In this document: piece after piece, positions 45,883 through 57,419 of the stretch
Layout: every line of letters starts with the position of its first letter
Position numbering within the stretch: position 1 is the first letter of the stretch
From: Sipunculus nudus
Lineage: Eukaryota; Annelida; Sipuncula; Golfingiida; Sipunculidae
Reading direction: 5' to 3'
DNA length: 64,000 bases
Assembly: GCA_026874595.1 (NCBI GenBank)
Contig: CM049309.1
Location: 16,444,576-16,508,575, forward strand
Notes under the pieces: model-generated
What the model saw: the letters and a program-made list of their open reading frames with translations, nothing else
The model's database searches: none
What the model was told of the DNA's origin: nothing
Made by a program: the position numbers and the translations under genes

Positions 45883-46286
45883 TTTTTTTTTGGTGGAGGT
45901 AACCGCCACTAATTTTTAATACTGACTTATCTAATTCTTAACCTAAGTATGTACATCTGCAGAGTTTCCTTTTCGGTTTTGGACTACTTGACAGGGCGGT
46001 AGCACTCGCTTCCTATCATTTTTATATCCTTGTGTCTACCGCACCTGCGGGTCCTGGGTGTGTAATCGTCCCAATTGCTGGGTCATAACACCGAGGAACC
46101 CCCAAAGACGCACTCGTATGTGAGTGATACACGGCTGTGGGGCACAGCCTACCCATTAAGCCTGCAGAGCGCTCACCCTGGGTGGGGGCCGACCGTGAAA
46201 AACCTCACCGCCTCGGCTGAGATTCGAACCCACGATCTTCCGGCTTTGAGTCGTGCGCTCAACCCCTGAGCCACAGAAGCCATTAC
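45883..46286 (-). mobile_element. SINE family B, copy 2 (complete, with target duplication)
   Basis: 404-bp SINE on the minus strand flanked by an identical 14-bp duplication TTGTAGGAAATAAT (45869-45882 and 46287-46300). Minus-strand head: A box TGGCTCAGGGGTTGAGCG and B box GGGTTCGAATCT at tRNA spacing. The tail ends GGCGGTTACCTCCACC plus an A-run. The clean duplication and intact boxes make this the youngest-looking SINE in the window. Confidence 0.93.
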
Positions 46287-46300
46287 TTGTAGGAAATAAT

Positions 46301-46680
46301 CTTGCAATAAACTAAATTCCATAAAATAGAGACCCGGATCTGTTACTCAGGGGAATCGTGGGCGAGCTTTGTATGAATGATGAGAGCCCAAGTCTTTCAC
46401 TTGGAAGATTTAATATCGCAAAGTGCTAAAAATATCATGTCAACATGTACAGCAAATGCCATGTGATTATAGTATTGATTTACAGGAAACCGCGTGGAAG
46501 TAACTTTTGGTCTGTATCCTCCTCTCATCGTCACCATCACAGGCCTGAACGATGTGACCTCTCGTAACCTGTTCTGGTGTTTTTACCCGCAGCAATATCC
46601 GTCAGATAAATATAAACAGGCGCTGCCATTCGACCTATTTCGTTTCCTTGGCGACTAAGCAGTTGTTTTGATTTGAATAC
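46301..46680. other. unassigned DNA upstream of candidate exon
   Basis: Nothing else supported. Confidence 0.45.
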
Positions 46681-46687
46681 ATTGCAG

Positions 46688-46766
46688 GAAACAAACCAAC
46701 CACGCAGTTCAGCGGAGTCAGCACCGACAGCAAAGAAGAAGGAAAGGACTTCTAAAGCCAATAAAG
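46688..46766 (+). CDS. possible 79-bp host exon, Lys-rich (tentative)
   Basis: Bounded by a good acceptor (TTGTTTTGATTTGAATACATTGCAG) split here as TTGTTTTG...TACATTGCAG| and a good donor (AATAAAG|GTCAGT). One frame is open across it, beginning ETNQPRSSAES and continuing PTAKKKERTSKAN: a polar, lysine-rich, probably disordered linker. 79 bp is not a multiple of three, so phase changes across it. No other exon of the same gene is recognised nearby. Both splice signals are better than at other open frames here, but one short exon is weak proof. Confidence 0.32.
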
Positions 46767-46767
46767 G

Positions 46768-47135
46768 TCAGTGACTTGGTAATTTTAGAAACATTCTTTT
46801 TACTTCGGTAAAAATCAACATTAGTTCACATATATACATATCAATCGTACACGTATTTGCTTTCAACGTGTACTGGATTTTGAATTTAATACACCAAAGC
46901 TCTAATGGCGTAAATGTCAGAGAGGTTATGTGAACTAACCTCCACAGATCTGGGAGTAAATAGTCTTTACAAAAAAGAGACATAATCAATTATTTTCTGT
47001 ACATGTTCCACATGGTTGTTTAAAAAAGGACTGAAGCTTAAGAAAAGGACCCATTATTCTTCAGCAGTGTGTGTGTGTATGTGTCAGGTGTGTGTTTTAT
47101 AAAAGGGGATCAGAATCTGGAGTTATTCTTTTAAT
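46768..47135. other. unassigned DNA
   Basis: Nothing supported beyond the exon's possible intron; short (GT)n at about 47066-47092. Confidence 0.5.
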
Positions 47136-47137
47136 AT

Positions 47138-47515
47138 TTTAGTGGAAGTATAACCACCATTTTAATTGCTGGTTTAACTAAATACCATATACATCTGTAG
47201 AACTCCTTTTCGGTTTTGGACTAAGTAATTGAGCGGTAGTACATTATTATCCTGGCATCATCCAGGCTCGGGGCACCTAGGTGTAATCATACTCACTGCT
47301 GGGTCATGACAATGAGGAACCCCTGAAAGGGGAACCTGATTGTAAGTAAAACATGACTCTGTCAAAGGTGCATATCCTTCCCTTAAGCCAGAAGAGCGCT
47401 CAACCTGGGTGGAGATGGACTGCGAAAAATCTCACCGCACCTCGACTCACTGAGACTCAAACTCACGATCTGAGCATTTGTCTCTACCCCTTCACCAATG
47501 AAGCCGATTAAAAGC
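47138..47515 (-). mobile_element. SINE family B, copy 3
   Basis: Matches copies 1 and 2 through 'ACATCTGTAGAACTCCTTTT', 'CGGTTTTGGACTA', 'GCTGGGTCATGACA..GAGGAA' and 'AGAGCGCTCA.CCTGGGTGG', ending near 'CACCAATGAAGCCG'. The tRNA-like head is strongly decayed. No clear target duplication. Confidence 0.78.
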
Positions 47516-47890
47516 GCTATTTTTCCTCTTTTTACTGTCTTTTTCTTGTAAAGGCACCATTTTATATAATATCCAAGGCTTATCGTACATTATATTTAAT
47601 CAAAATTCCAAAATCGATGACCTTATAAATCCGAGTTTTCATTAGAAAGCAGAACATAAAATAATCTCATAATTTTATAAAAAAAAAAAAAGATACTCCT
47701 AGCTTTAGCGTTCTAATAAATTGGAATCACAAAACACTAACCTAATTTTACGGTCTGCTTTATTTTAAATATCTTCCGTCTCGTCTAGACTGAGATGATA
47801 TTTTCTTGCTGGGTCGACTGATTGGTTCATGTAAATACATTTATACCCGTTTCTGACTTGACCATTGCTGCAAAAAATACTGTGGTTGCA
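47516..47890. other. unassigned AT-rich DNA
   Basis: Nothing supported. Confidence 0.5.
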
Positions 47891-47894
47891 GTTT

Positions 47895-48299
47895 TGTTCG
47901 CGAGGTTTTCAAATTTGCGAGATCCGTGAACTGGGAATTATTGCGAAAATAATCCTCCTTGGACAAGAAGTCCAATCGTCGAAGGCGAATTGGAAAAGTA
48001 AAAGGTTTACGTTATGAATAAAAATGTTCAAACATTGATATTTTAAATGATATCAGATCATTCCAATTGTCTGTCACTAACAAACAATATGTATAAAATC
48101 AGATTTTGTGCACATAATATTTGATTATAATTGGTTCAAATTAGTTAAAAAAATGGTCACACTCTGTGTATAGGACTGAAAGGTGAAAATCGCGAAATTT
48201 TAACCCGGCGCAGTGACGTATCCAGGATTTGAAAATATAGGGGGCGCAGCCCTAAAGTCGGGAAAGGGGGCTGTTCTGCGTCTTTAAGACATGTTATAT

Positions 48300-48337
<38 letters not shown>

Positions 48338-49795
48338 ATAAATCATTTTTTTTTAAATTATATTGATATTCCACAAAGCCCTATCAGTAGGAAGCAAGCA
48401 TATTTAAACTTGTTTGAATACACTGCGTGGCTGTTAAATTGTCTCCTACTAAACATATCAAATATTGATAGTTCGTGCATAATTATTATGATTATTATAT
48501 GTAATTTTGTAAGGTATCCAGTTCAATTGTTTATCATGTTAACCGTGGGACCCTCATCTATATGTAATGCATTATTTGAACAACAGCAAAATACATGCAT
48601 CAATAAGTGTAGTGTTGTAACTTAATTGTAATTTTAAAGTAGAAGATGGTCAGCACACATGTAAAAGAACTGAAAGGGATTAACTATTATATGTCACTGA
48701 ATCTGTCAAAGGTTACTACATCTATTTTTAAAGTAGAGCTTCTGATAATGAATTCCATAATATAGGTTTTCGTAGATAAATTATTTTTGCAGCAATTAAG
48801 TTCGAACTATAGCAAGTTGGAGTTAAAAAGAAATAAAGATAGTCTGACCTGAGGTAATTAAAGTACATAAACACAAGAAATATTAGAAGTGAAAAATACT
48901 CATTGACAGTTATTTGCATACCATTTTCAGATTTATATTATTAATGAAAATTCAGCTTTCAGACATAAAGCCTGGCCATCTAGCTCCAGTGACACTAGCT
49001 GGGTATTTAGAGGTGATTTTAATTACCCCAGAATCAAGAAACCGGAAGCTTTCATATAAAGTCTCTCGGTGTATTCAAGGGTAAATTTTGAAAATGAGGC
49101 AAAGCAAGCGTCTAGTGGAAGTTCAAATAGCTTGCATGGATTGTTTAACAGTTGTTGGCCATCCACCATCATGTTACAGAACAATCATAGGGTTTGGAGA
49201 CTTCACTTCTGCAAACAAACAAAATAGAAAAGAGAGATAGTAAAACATGAGAGAAATGTGTAAGTATATAATCCTTTTACTGTTTAGATTTATTTTAGAA
49301 ATTTTCAAAGTCTGACACTCTTTGCATTTACATTACAGACAATATCTTGCTAAGCTTTTGTTCTTTCTTCACAAAATTTCAACAGATCAACAAACCTTTA
49401 TAACTGATAATAAATATACATTATCATATCAGATATATATATATATATATATTTACATTACAGACAAGGTCTTTCTTGTATTTCTTCTTTCTTTTCCATG
49501 TGGGAATAACATTACCATAACCTTGCACAGAGAAACATGAAAATATTTATTTACTGAAAATATTTATTTACTTTATATACTTATCGGTGTGTGTGTATAC
49601 TAAAATAATCGAACATAAAATAAATTTGAGTTATCAAACATAGCACTTGCCAGTAGCTGACTGGTATAAGTGTAAGCAGAATTTTAGGGGGGGGGGCGCC
49701 CCTTTGCGCCCCCCTATGAATACGCCCCTGCGGCGAATATGATGCCAAACACAGTAAATAAATGTTTTTTTTATGATTAAACCTATTCGCGAACA
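47895..49795. repeat. CGCGAA-type palindromic repeat D, copy 2, split by a hAT-like element
   Basis: Left end TTGTTCGCGAGGTTTTC (about 47,899) and right end ATTCGCGAACAATAAT (about 49,786) are inverted (TTGTTCGCGA). The interior matches copy 1 at 42.85-43.07 kb up to 48,210 and resumes at 49,731 (GCGAATATGATGCC vs copy 1 GCGAATATGAGCCC). Confidence 0.68.
48211..49730. mobile_element. hAT-like non-autonomous element nested in repeat D
   Basis: Left end CAGTGACGTATCCAGGATTT followed by GGGGGCGCAGCCC; right end, reverse-complemented, CAGGGGCGTATTCATAGGGG. Such ends are typical of hAT elements. The immediate flanks share CGGCG (48206-48210, 49731-49735) rather than a full 8-bp duplication. 1,520 bp, no transposase. 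Contains TA runs (48,297-48,336; 49,434-49,452), a G-run near 49,687-49,696, and a direct repeat TTTACATTACAGACAA at 49,327 and 49,451. Confidence 0.72.
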
Positions 49796-49799
49796 ATAA

Positions 49800-50820
49800 T
49801 ATAAATGGTTCAAAAACATTCCGTTCACCTGACCAGTTTTGCTATTCCTAAATCTGGGCGATTACGGCTTTGCGGTATATATAGCAACTTAATGAACCAG
49901 TGTAGTGTCGTCATAGCAACCAGGTGAAGCATAAGTGCGGAAAACAACTCCTAAAATCACTTTCTGAACAAATTGGAGTAAAGGTTGGGTGTGAGGTAGG
50001 AAGGGCGAACTAATTAACTAAGGAGAGACGTTGTGATCCAGTATATAGAAGTCGACCTTTCTCAAGCATGGAGCCTTCATCGCTTTTAAATCGACTTATC
50101 TGCAGTAAGGTAAATGAGGTTGGTCTGGCGGGGATTGGAGCAAAACCAGGGCTTTTCTTACGCACATCGGGGTGGGGGGGGGGGGTACTTTACATTAACA
50201 ACAGCCACTGGCGTCTTATCAATAGAATATAACTCATTCAGTGGCAGGTAAAAGGTTAAAATAATCATTATTTAAATGTTCAACCGCAGATGAAAATCAA
50301 GGAAACGGTTTGGGGTACCTTAAGGGGTAAATTAAGGAAGGGTCCATTTCAATAATTGTTGGAGCAAGAATTTTAGATGTTTCTTTTTAACTGAAGGTGT
50401 CCCATAAGTTGTTTATTTTATTCAACACAGTTTTGTTAAATGCATAAACCCCTCACCCTCCCAGATTAATAGATCAATCATTCTGAATATCTATTATCCG
50501 AATATCTCCCCTGCTGTTAGCTTACCCATGACTCAATGTATACTATAATCCCATGTTCTGGGGCGTCAATATAGGGGGGCAAGGGGGGATAGACAATTTA
50601 ATCAACCCTTTGCTATTCAGTGAATAATATTTATATATTGCAAATGAAATATATTAATAATTAGAATTATAAACAAGTTTTTTCCTTTTATGAGTTATCT
50701 ATGAAATATTGTATTTGAACCTGGTTCCGAATTGATTTACACTTGATGGATAATACATCATTTTCTAAAACCTTATTCTTAATTGTTATACATTTGAAAT
50801 GTGTCATACAAAGGCTATTA
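49800..50820. other. unassigned DNA with a possible hAT end
   Basis: CTGGGGCGTCAATATAGGGG (about 50,559) resembles the hAT-like end above, but no partner end is seen. G-run at 50,173-50,184. Confidence 0.45.
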
Positions 50821-50823
50821 AGG

Positions 50824-50826
<3 letters not shown>

Positions 50827-50880
<54 letters not shown>
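50827..50880. repeat. (TA)n microsatellite at the Penelope 3' flank
   Basis: About 27 TA units, directly beyond the 3' end of the Penelope-like element. Confidence 0.97.
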
Positions 50881-50886
<6 letters not shown>

Positions 50887-50904
50887 TTACAACGAAAATG
50901 TTCA

Positions 50905-50955
50905 GTTACACATTAACACGTTTTTTCATGCTGCAGCAATCATCAGATGTGAAAC
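50905..50955 (-). ncRNA. hammerhead-ribozyme-like motif in Penelope-like element
   Basis: Minus strand: helix I CACAT (50951-50947), core CTGATGA (50946-50940), a stem-loop TGC-TGCA-GCA, GAAA (50927-50924), a short weak helix III, UUA, then ATGTG (50913-50909) pairing with CACAT. Order and core match the type I hammerheads with very short stem III described for Penelope-like elements. Base pair 10.1-11.1 is U-U and helix III has extra A residues, so it may be inactive. Confidence 0.55.
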
Positions 50956-51000
50956 GTTAAGGAACGGTTGGTGACATTATGTAATTACGTGCCGAAGCAC

Positions 51001-52220
51001 TCAGCCATGGTCAGGTGGGAGTGTGGGGGGATTATGATTATGTCTGCATTTGGAAATGAGCTCTGATCTTTTGTTGAGTCTTTGTGTCTTGGGGAACGTT
51101 ATGATTTGGACCTTTTCTTCTAGGCATAGATTACAACTTCCACTGGGGAGCTTTCTAGGTGGTGCGCGCTTGAGGACCCGCCAGTTTATTGAATATGGGG
51201 TGTTTGTGTTTTGTTGGAGCCAAATGAACTTTGAAAGTTCCGAGTCTTTTGCGTACTTGGGGTGGCTGAATGATTTCTTGTGGTTTCTGTAGCGGGATTT
51301 AAAGTCGGTGTCGGCAAGTCCGATGTAGGTTATCTCCGAGGTTGGGGTTGTGACGTCAGCGGACTAGATAATGACAGCTTGTAGGCATGCTCCTTGAAGG
51401 GGACACTCTGTTTTTTTGCGACAATTGCATCCGCTTGGTTGCGTTTTATTCTGTCGGCCCGAAAGTTGGTTGTTATGCCTCTTAATTATAGATTGCATGT
51501 TTGGCATGGTGTTGTAGCTGACTTTGACCGAGTTCCTGTTGAATAATTTGTGGAGTGTATGGTTGTTGGGGAAGTGCTTTTTGACTAGATTAAGGAATGT
51601 TCTGGCTACTTTTGTTTTTACATTGGAGCTGAATGGTGGGTTGAACCATAGAATATTTCGTCTTCGGCGTTTTTTGTCACTATGATTTTTTACTGTTGGT
51701 ACGTATGTCATTCCCTGTGCGTCTTTGTGGTATCCGCTTGATTGCAGTGCATCGCTGTATATTTGTTTCGTGTTTTCGAAGGCTTCTCTATTGCTTGAGA
51801 GTTGTGATATCCGTTGTGAGACTCCGGCGGGGATCTGTTTTAGTACCGCTGGTGGGTGGTTGGAGTGTGTGTTTACGTATAGAGGATGGTCGTTCGGTTT
51901 TCTGTATGGTTAGTGGATGCCCGTCTGGAGACTGAGCGTAACGTCGAGGAAATTCACGAAGTGCTTGCTCACTGCGGTGGTTATTCTGAGGCCGAAATTC
52001 AAAAACAGGTCTTTTAATTTTGCTGTGATTTTGGACGAGGTTCTTGTTGTGATATTCCTGAACGCCGCGAGTCCGTCGTCACGGTACAAACCGAATGCGT
52101 GTTTATCGAAGTGGTGGCTGAGTTCGTTGAGGATGTATAGACCAACTAGTTCGCACACCTCCGCCCCGTCTAAGCTTCCCATAGTGACGTCGAAGTGTTC
52201 GTCGGAGCCCTTTATTTATG
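51001..52220 (-). pseudogene. Penelope-like element: RT C-terminal part plus GIY-YIG domain
   Basis: One continuous minus frame from about 52,220 to the stop at 51001-51003, broken by in-frame TAA at 51910-51912 and TAG at 51364-51366. Order: RT palm/thumb ('FDVTMGSLDGAEVCELVG', 'GLYRDDGLAAF' carrying the catalytic YRDD, 'FVNFLDVTLSLQTG'), a connecting block ('PYRKPNDHPLYVNTHSNHPP', 'WFNPPFSSNV', 'RNSVKVSYNTMPNM'), a Cys cluster ('GCNCRKKTECPLQGACL') and GIY-YIG nuclease-like 'ITYIGLADTDFKSRYRNHKK'. The N-terminal half of the RT is missing, so it is 5' truncated, typical for this group. Only two stops over 400 codons means fairly recent decay. Confidence 0.93.
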
Positions 52221-52221
52221 C

Positions 52222-52424
52222 CTTGATAATCCGACACCAATTGTGAATGTGATATTTATGTCGGATTACAAGGCTGTCGGTTTGTTAAATCACGGACGTC
52301 TAAGTGTCAAACGGGGGATGGGGCGGGTAGGCTACTGTCGGAAACAGATGTAACTGGCACTATAATATTTATTATGATCTGGTATCCATGCATCCCTGTA
52401 AACAACATAAAATGCAAGGTGTGT
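52222..52424. other. possible terminal region of the Tigger element
   Basis: TTGATAATCCGACACC at 52231-52246 is Tigger-like in style and begins where Penelope homology stops. No partner inverted repeat was found on the far side. Confidence 0.35.
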
Positions 52425-53146
52425 CTATCTACGTTTAAAAAAGGAAAACAAGTCCGTCTGGTAGTGAGCTCTCTTCATGCTGTGTTCCTTTACCTTCCGT
52501 AACACTCCGCGTATAGCGTCAATATCCTCGGCTGAGAAGCCTTCCTGTTCCATGTGACGGAGCCCCGACTCAATGCCAGCTATGGCTTCTTTTGCGGTTA
52601 CTTGCTCTGGGGGTTCACTATCCTCATCCGAATTGCTGTCACCTCCATCTGTCGATGTGCAGCTGACCAGTGAGACGATATCAGGCTTTGATAACATGGC
52701 TTCCGTTGGTTCTGCGCTATCCCAGGATACATATTCTTCCGCGGTCACATGATCAGCTAGTGGGAGTGCTCGTATGAGGTCACCAAGTTCAGGATGTCAG
52801 GATGCTTTCAAGATCAGGATGTCGTCGCTTATAGCGATGTTATGGGCAGTAGCATTGGTGAACCACAAGAATAAGGCATCCTCAAACTTGGCGTGTTTCG
52901 GCTGTGTTATCCGTGTCGATTTCTGTTCGGCGCTGGTGACTGTTTCACAGGCTAACCACTTTTCACTCTGCTTGAGGATGTCCGAGATCGTGGAACGTCC
53001 AATTCTCACAGAATACTCGTCCAATTCTCTGCATACTTGACAATATTTTCTTGGGAGCATCTAGGGTTGTCTTTCTTATACTGACATAGAGCCTTCTTAA
53101 CTGCAACTGTGATCTCTGTACGTTTTCTTTTCGCTGGTCTCTGCAT
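52425..53146 (-). pseudogene. Tigger/pogo transposase with catalytic core deleted
   Basis: Starts at an ATG (53146) with 'MQRPAKRKRTEITVAVKKAL' (CENP-B-type N-terminal helix-turn-helix). A one-base frameshift occurs near 53,030, then 'RELDEYSVRIGRSTISDILK' and a start of the second HTH ('HAKFEDALFLWF'). Near 52,797 the frame jumps straight to the post-catalytic tail: 'GDLIRALPLADHVTAEEYVS', an acidic stretch ('SNSDEDSEPPEQ') and C-terminal 'YQTDLFSFFKRR'. The whole DDE domain (about 200 residues in intact Tigger proteins) is gone. Inactive; could only have acted as a DNA-binding relic before the frameshift. Confidence 0.88.
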
Positions 53147-53149
53147 GAT

Positions 53150-53935
53150 CGCACATGTAGGTGCGTGAGTATTACAGTGAAATTATGTGTAAATATCTGG
53201 CAATATCGACAGCAAAAGCGTGATTAAGTACAGCAGAGAACTGAGTAGTAGCGATCTGACTGTATGAATGATGGTTTCAATATTTGTTCAGTTTATATAA
53301 GATACAGTGTGCTCACACGGAAACGGCTCAGGTGTCAAAACATGTCACTGCGTACTTTAATTTCTTAGACATTAAAGATCTTCAAAGAACCAAACAAAAT
53401 GTCACTATGTTTATGTGGGGACAACGGTTGTTACCATCAAAGTGATACAATAATGTAATTAGTGCGGTCAGGTGACAATACCGGGAGGCCAGCGATGTCT
53501 GTTTTCCCATCCGTAGTTAATTAGCTGGGCTAGGCAGCATCAGCCACGGGGCCGCGCGTGCCACCTGGGCCGACAACTGACATCAAAGGGAATGGGTTTC
53601 AGGTCGGATTGTCAAGGCGCGTCTGTACGTCGGTATGCTTGTTTTTGTATGTGTGTATGTGTGAGGGTGCGTGTATGTGTGTGTCTGCGAGTCATCCCCT
53701 CCATCCTGGAATATAATTGACGCCACTGCTTGCCCATGTTGCCTTGCGTGCATGCGCTTCTGATTCCGTTATGCAATGTTTTAGCCCGTGTTCGAGGGGA
53801 AGGGGTGGGGAGTGCGTTATACATCGGTAACAGATAATATGCTTCGGCGAGACCCAAAATAGTTGTAATCAAGCCGAAGTGGTCGTATTACCACCGGTGT
53901 CCGTTAGACAGGGCTACACAATATGTAATCTATAA
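53150..53935. other. unassigned, moderately GC-rich DNA
   Basis: Likely includes the 5' flank of the Tigger element. (GT)n-like stretch at 53,640-53,690. No gene. Confidence 0.5.
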
Positions 53936-53938
53936 TAA

Positions 53939-53939
<1 letters not shown>

Positions 53940-53987
<48 letters not shown>
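53940..53987. repeat. (TA)n microsatellite
   Basis: About 24 TA units. Confidence 0.97.
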
Positions 53988-53989
<2 letters not shown>

Positions 53990-56900
53990 CGGTATTCAGG
54001 GCATTCAGGGCTTCAAGTCTAGCTTTACTGGGCGTGTCATTCACGTGCCACACACATACACACGTACATGAATTTGATCTGCCCCTGTTCACTTTATATG
54101 TGCAGACTGATTCGTTACTATTGACAAGACCCTCAGAGTAAATACTGTCAAACATCCAGGACCAAATAAAAATAAAATTATCCACAATACACTCATTTAT
54201 ATTCTAAATCCCTATAAGAATGGCATTAAAAGGTTGTAGGGATCAAAGGAGTAACCATGTTTTCATTTCCCAGTACAAGAGGTTTCGAAACCAAAACGGC
54301 AGCATGTATATTTGCAGTGGAAAACATGGCGTTATAAAGGGGTTTCTCCAATTCAGAATACCCTCTGGTCAGAATTTTAGAATGTTGAATTTCTTGTTTA
54401 CCTTGTTGAAAGCGATTTTTTTTTTGGTTTTCGGTCGATTAGTGTTGTCGGATCAAAATCCGTCTCTCTTTACTTGCTCTTTCGTCAATGTTACGGTACA
54501 ACCTCTCAAAAATTAAGCAATCCGCCCGAAATATTTATATAATCACTTCTTCCTTGCTATGTTGCCTACATTCCCACGCAATTACTAAAAAAAAAACCCA
54601 TGAACTCTCTGATATAGCCTGAGGACAAGGAAGGTACCTTTATTGTTCATGGGCTGTAATGAGCAATCGACATTGTCTCGTCATCAATCTGACATCGACA
54701 TCACTGAAGCTTGGTGGTATGATAATGAAGAAAAAGACTCTTTACTCACGAGCATGCGCACTGCCGTGACGATCGTGTGATGTGTTCGAGCATTGCGAAT
54801 TGGTTACATATAAATTATTAAGCCAGGACCCTTAGCGAGACGTCGCCCTTAAAGGCAAGATACAATTTTACTTTTTATCCTTTGAATATAACAACATATG
54901 AATTTCTCTCAGTATAACTGACCCCAACACTCAGTGTTAGTCGTCACCGACAAGTGGCGCTGTTGGAGTGGGAATATTTATAAGAACGTCCTGTCGTTGG
55001 TCATTCTTTCCTAGGCCTTGCTGGGGATCGTTTTTGCTATTTTCCGATAACTTCCGGCTACTCTTGCCCTTACGCTATTTATTTTAATTACTAAAGTTCA
55101 TCTAGTGGATGGGGTTGGCGGGTCAGAACCCCCCCCCCCCCCGGAGAAACGCCAATGCTTGGCCAGTCATTAAATTCATCATCAGCAAGGAATAGCCTAA
55201 AATGATAGACACTATGCATCGTTATTAGCATATAGACACAAGATCTCTAAATCTTCTTTACATTAAACTTTTGTTAAGTGAATGGGCGAATATTTCAGAT
55301 TATGATAATAGCTGATATCACCTTTAATTTCAATGAAATTAAGTATATTTATATGGAATGTTGGATATGAGTTGATAAATTGTAAGGCAGATTTAGGTGA
55401 TGGCGGAGGTATGCCCTTTGAGAGTGCTTTCTAGTTTCGGTACCGCAGTCATGTGATTATGTGATTTCAATGAATTTTGTTATAACATTTGACGTATAAT
55501 TAATTTGCTATGACGTACATATTTATCATTATAGTTGACCAAATAGCTGTAAGCGTTAAAATTGTGGGTTGGCGATATTCTGGGGATCCATTTAAATGTT
55601 TTAGTCAGGTCCTCGGGGACCTGAGGACAGTAGCTGTTGACTAAGGTCAAGGTTATTTACCACTTTGGATAAACCACTTAAAATCCGGGTGTCACAGGTC
55701 GCATGTCGACATCATGGGCATACCACTAGTAATTACAATGTGGTTTATGGTTATTGTTATTGAAGCAGGGTTATAAAATAATTTGGTAAATAAAAACTTG
55801 ACAGTCGGTCTACATTTGCTCCAGTTTGACTTCATGGAGTTAATTGAAACTTCTTTAAAACACGAGCAAACTATTATAACTTAAATAATTCATAAATTAT
55901 GACATGGCACCAAGGTGTTATTTCCCTCTATTAAAAATTAAAGTAAAGTAACATTAATTTATCAGCCAATCTGTTCTTATCCTAGTTTTCCTATTCGACT
56001 CATTGTGTTGTATTGTGCCATTTTATTATTGCCTCATAGAGTAGCATTAACGCTTATGTGTTGTTTATCTTTGATTTTTTTTTTTCAGTGAATCTTCATG
56101 TAAGCAATTGCAAATGGCAATATTGGAGTCACATCATTCACAGATTTGTCATAATATGGAAAACAATGACTTTATTCGGTCATTAATCTGATAATAATAA
56201 GTCACATTGTACCCTTAAGATTACAAAAATCATACGGCGCTATGGATGGAATATACTCGGTTTCCGGCGAATTGGAATTTTTTTTATCACGACTCAACGT
56301 AGGAACAATAGGAAATAGTCAGAGACAAAAAACTTCGCCACGACGTTTCTCAACAAACCTTGCTATGTAGGCCTACACAGGTGTCATGGGTCAACAACCC
56401 CTCCCAGGTAACCTACAGAACAAGGCCGCCCCTGATATCGATTGATAACCTCATTATAATGAAAAAGAGTACGTAATTATGGGATAGAATCCCTTGAATC
56501 AGAAACAAGTTATGGAGATTTATATTACTTTAAAATGTAATGGATTTTTTTTTTCGCTGGGTGTAATGCTAATCCTCAATAATATTTACTCAAAATCTGT
56601 ACAGAAACTTTTGCGTAAAATGGACGCAGACAAATCAAGTTATCAAAGGTGAAAAACGATAGCTGTCGCTTCATGGCGGTGGTACAAAAAGCTCTCAGTG
56701 CCCATGTAAAATCAGAACAGTACGCTCGTATATCAGTGTGAAGGACAGGCCAAAAAGAAAAAAAAATGTATGAATTAGTCTGGTTAATCATCTGTCCATT
56801 AAAAAAAGCGGTCAATTCGGAACTGAAACCAAACCCACGTGGAGCTAATAATGAAATCCATGCGTTCTTTTCAAAACTACAAAAAATAATGTTGGCAAGT

Positions 56901-57360
56901 TGAGGCGCAGCTTGCAGATTATAAATGAGAAGTTAGTTAATTACATCTGCAGTCACGATATGTCCCATTTGTGTTGAAATGTAAGGCAATGCCCGCACAG
57001 GGCCTGGGAAAAACGCACCCTTAAATGAGCGCATAGTGTAAGAACCACTCGTCTTTTACGTGCGGTCCTCATCTGTTGAATAGACTGCTGGCAGAAAGCA
57101 GCCGGATAAGTTACAACCACAAGCGGACCTGACAATAAATAATTTACTTCTGTTGGTTAACAGATTGTGACAATCTGAGTTTTCAACTTTGGGCTTATTG
57201 TACTGAATTAGTCTTATACGAGGTAGGCGTCTCCGTTTCTTGAGGCAACATTTTTCCGCGTATAAATTTGATCGGCATGAATTGCCGTGTAGGCGCCTTA
57301 ATTAATTTCCTGTTGAATGTAGGAATTAATTTATATTAACCAATTTTAAAGAGACTTAAT
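53990..57360. other. unassigned DNA, no gene seen
   Basis: 3.4 kb without recognised element. Poly-C at 55,130-55,142. Open frames at 54220-54516 (+) and 56576-56815 (-) are unrecognised. CTGATGA at 55,174-55,181 (-) lacks a partner GAAA. Confidence 0.5.
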
Positions 57361-57365
57361 ATCCA

Positions 57366-57416
57366 TATATATATATATAATTATATATATATCAGTATAT
57401 ATATATATATTTATAT
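57366..57416. repeat. interrupted (TA)n tract
   Basis: TA runs broken by AATT and CAG. Confidence 0.9.
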
Positions 57417-57419
57417 ATT

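Noticed and set aside
51050-52246. Several plus-strand open frames
   Set aside because: They are antisense shadows of the Penelope-like element coding on the minus strand.
55174-55181. CTGATGA (minus)
   Set aside because: No GAAA partner or closing helix.
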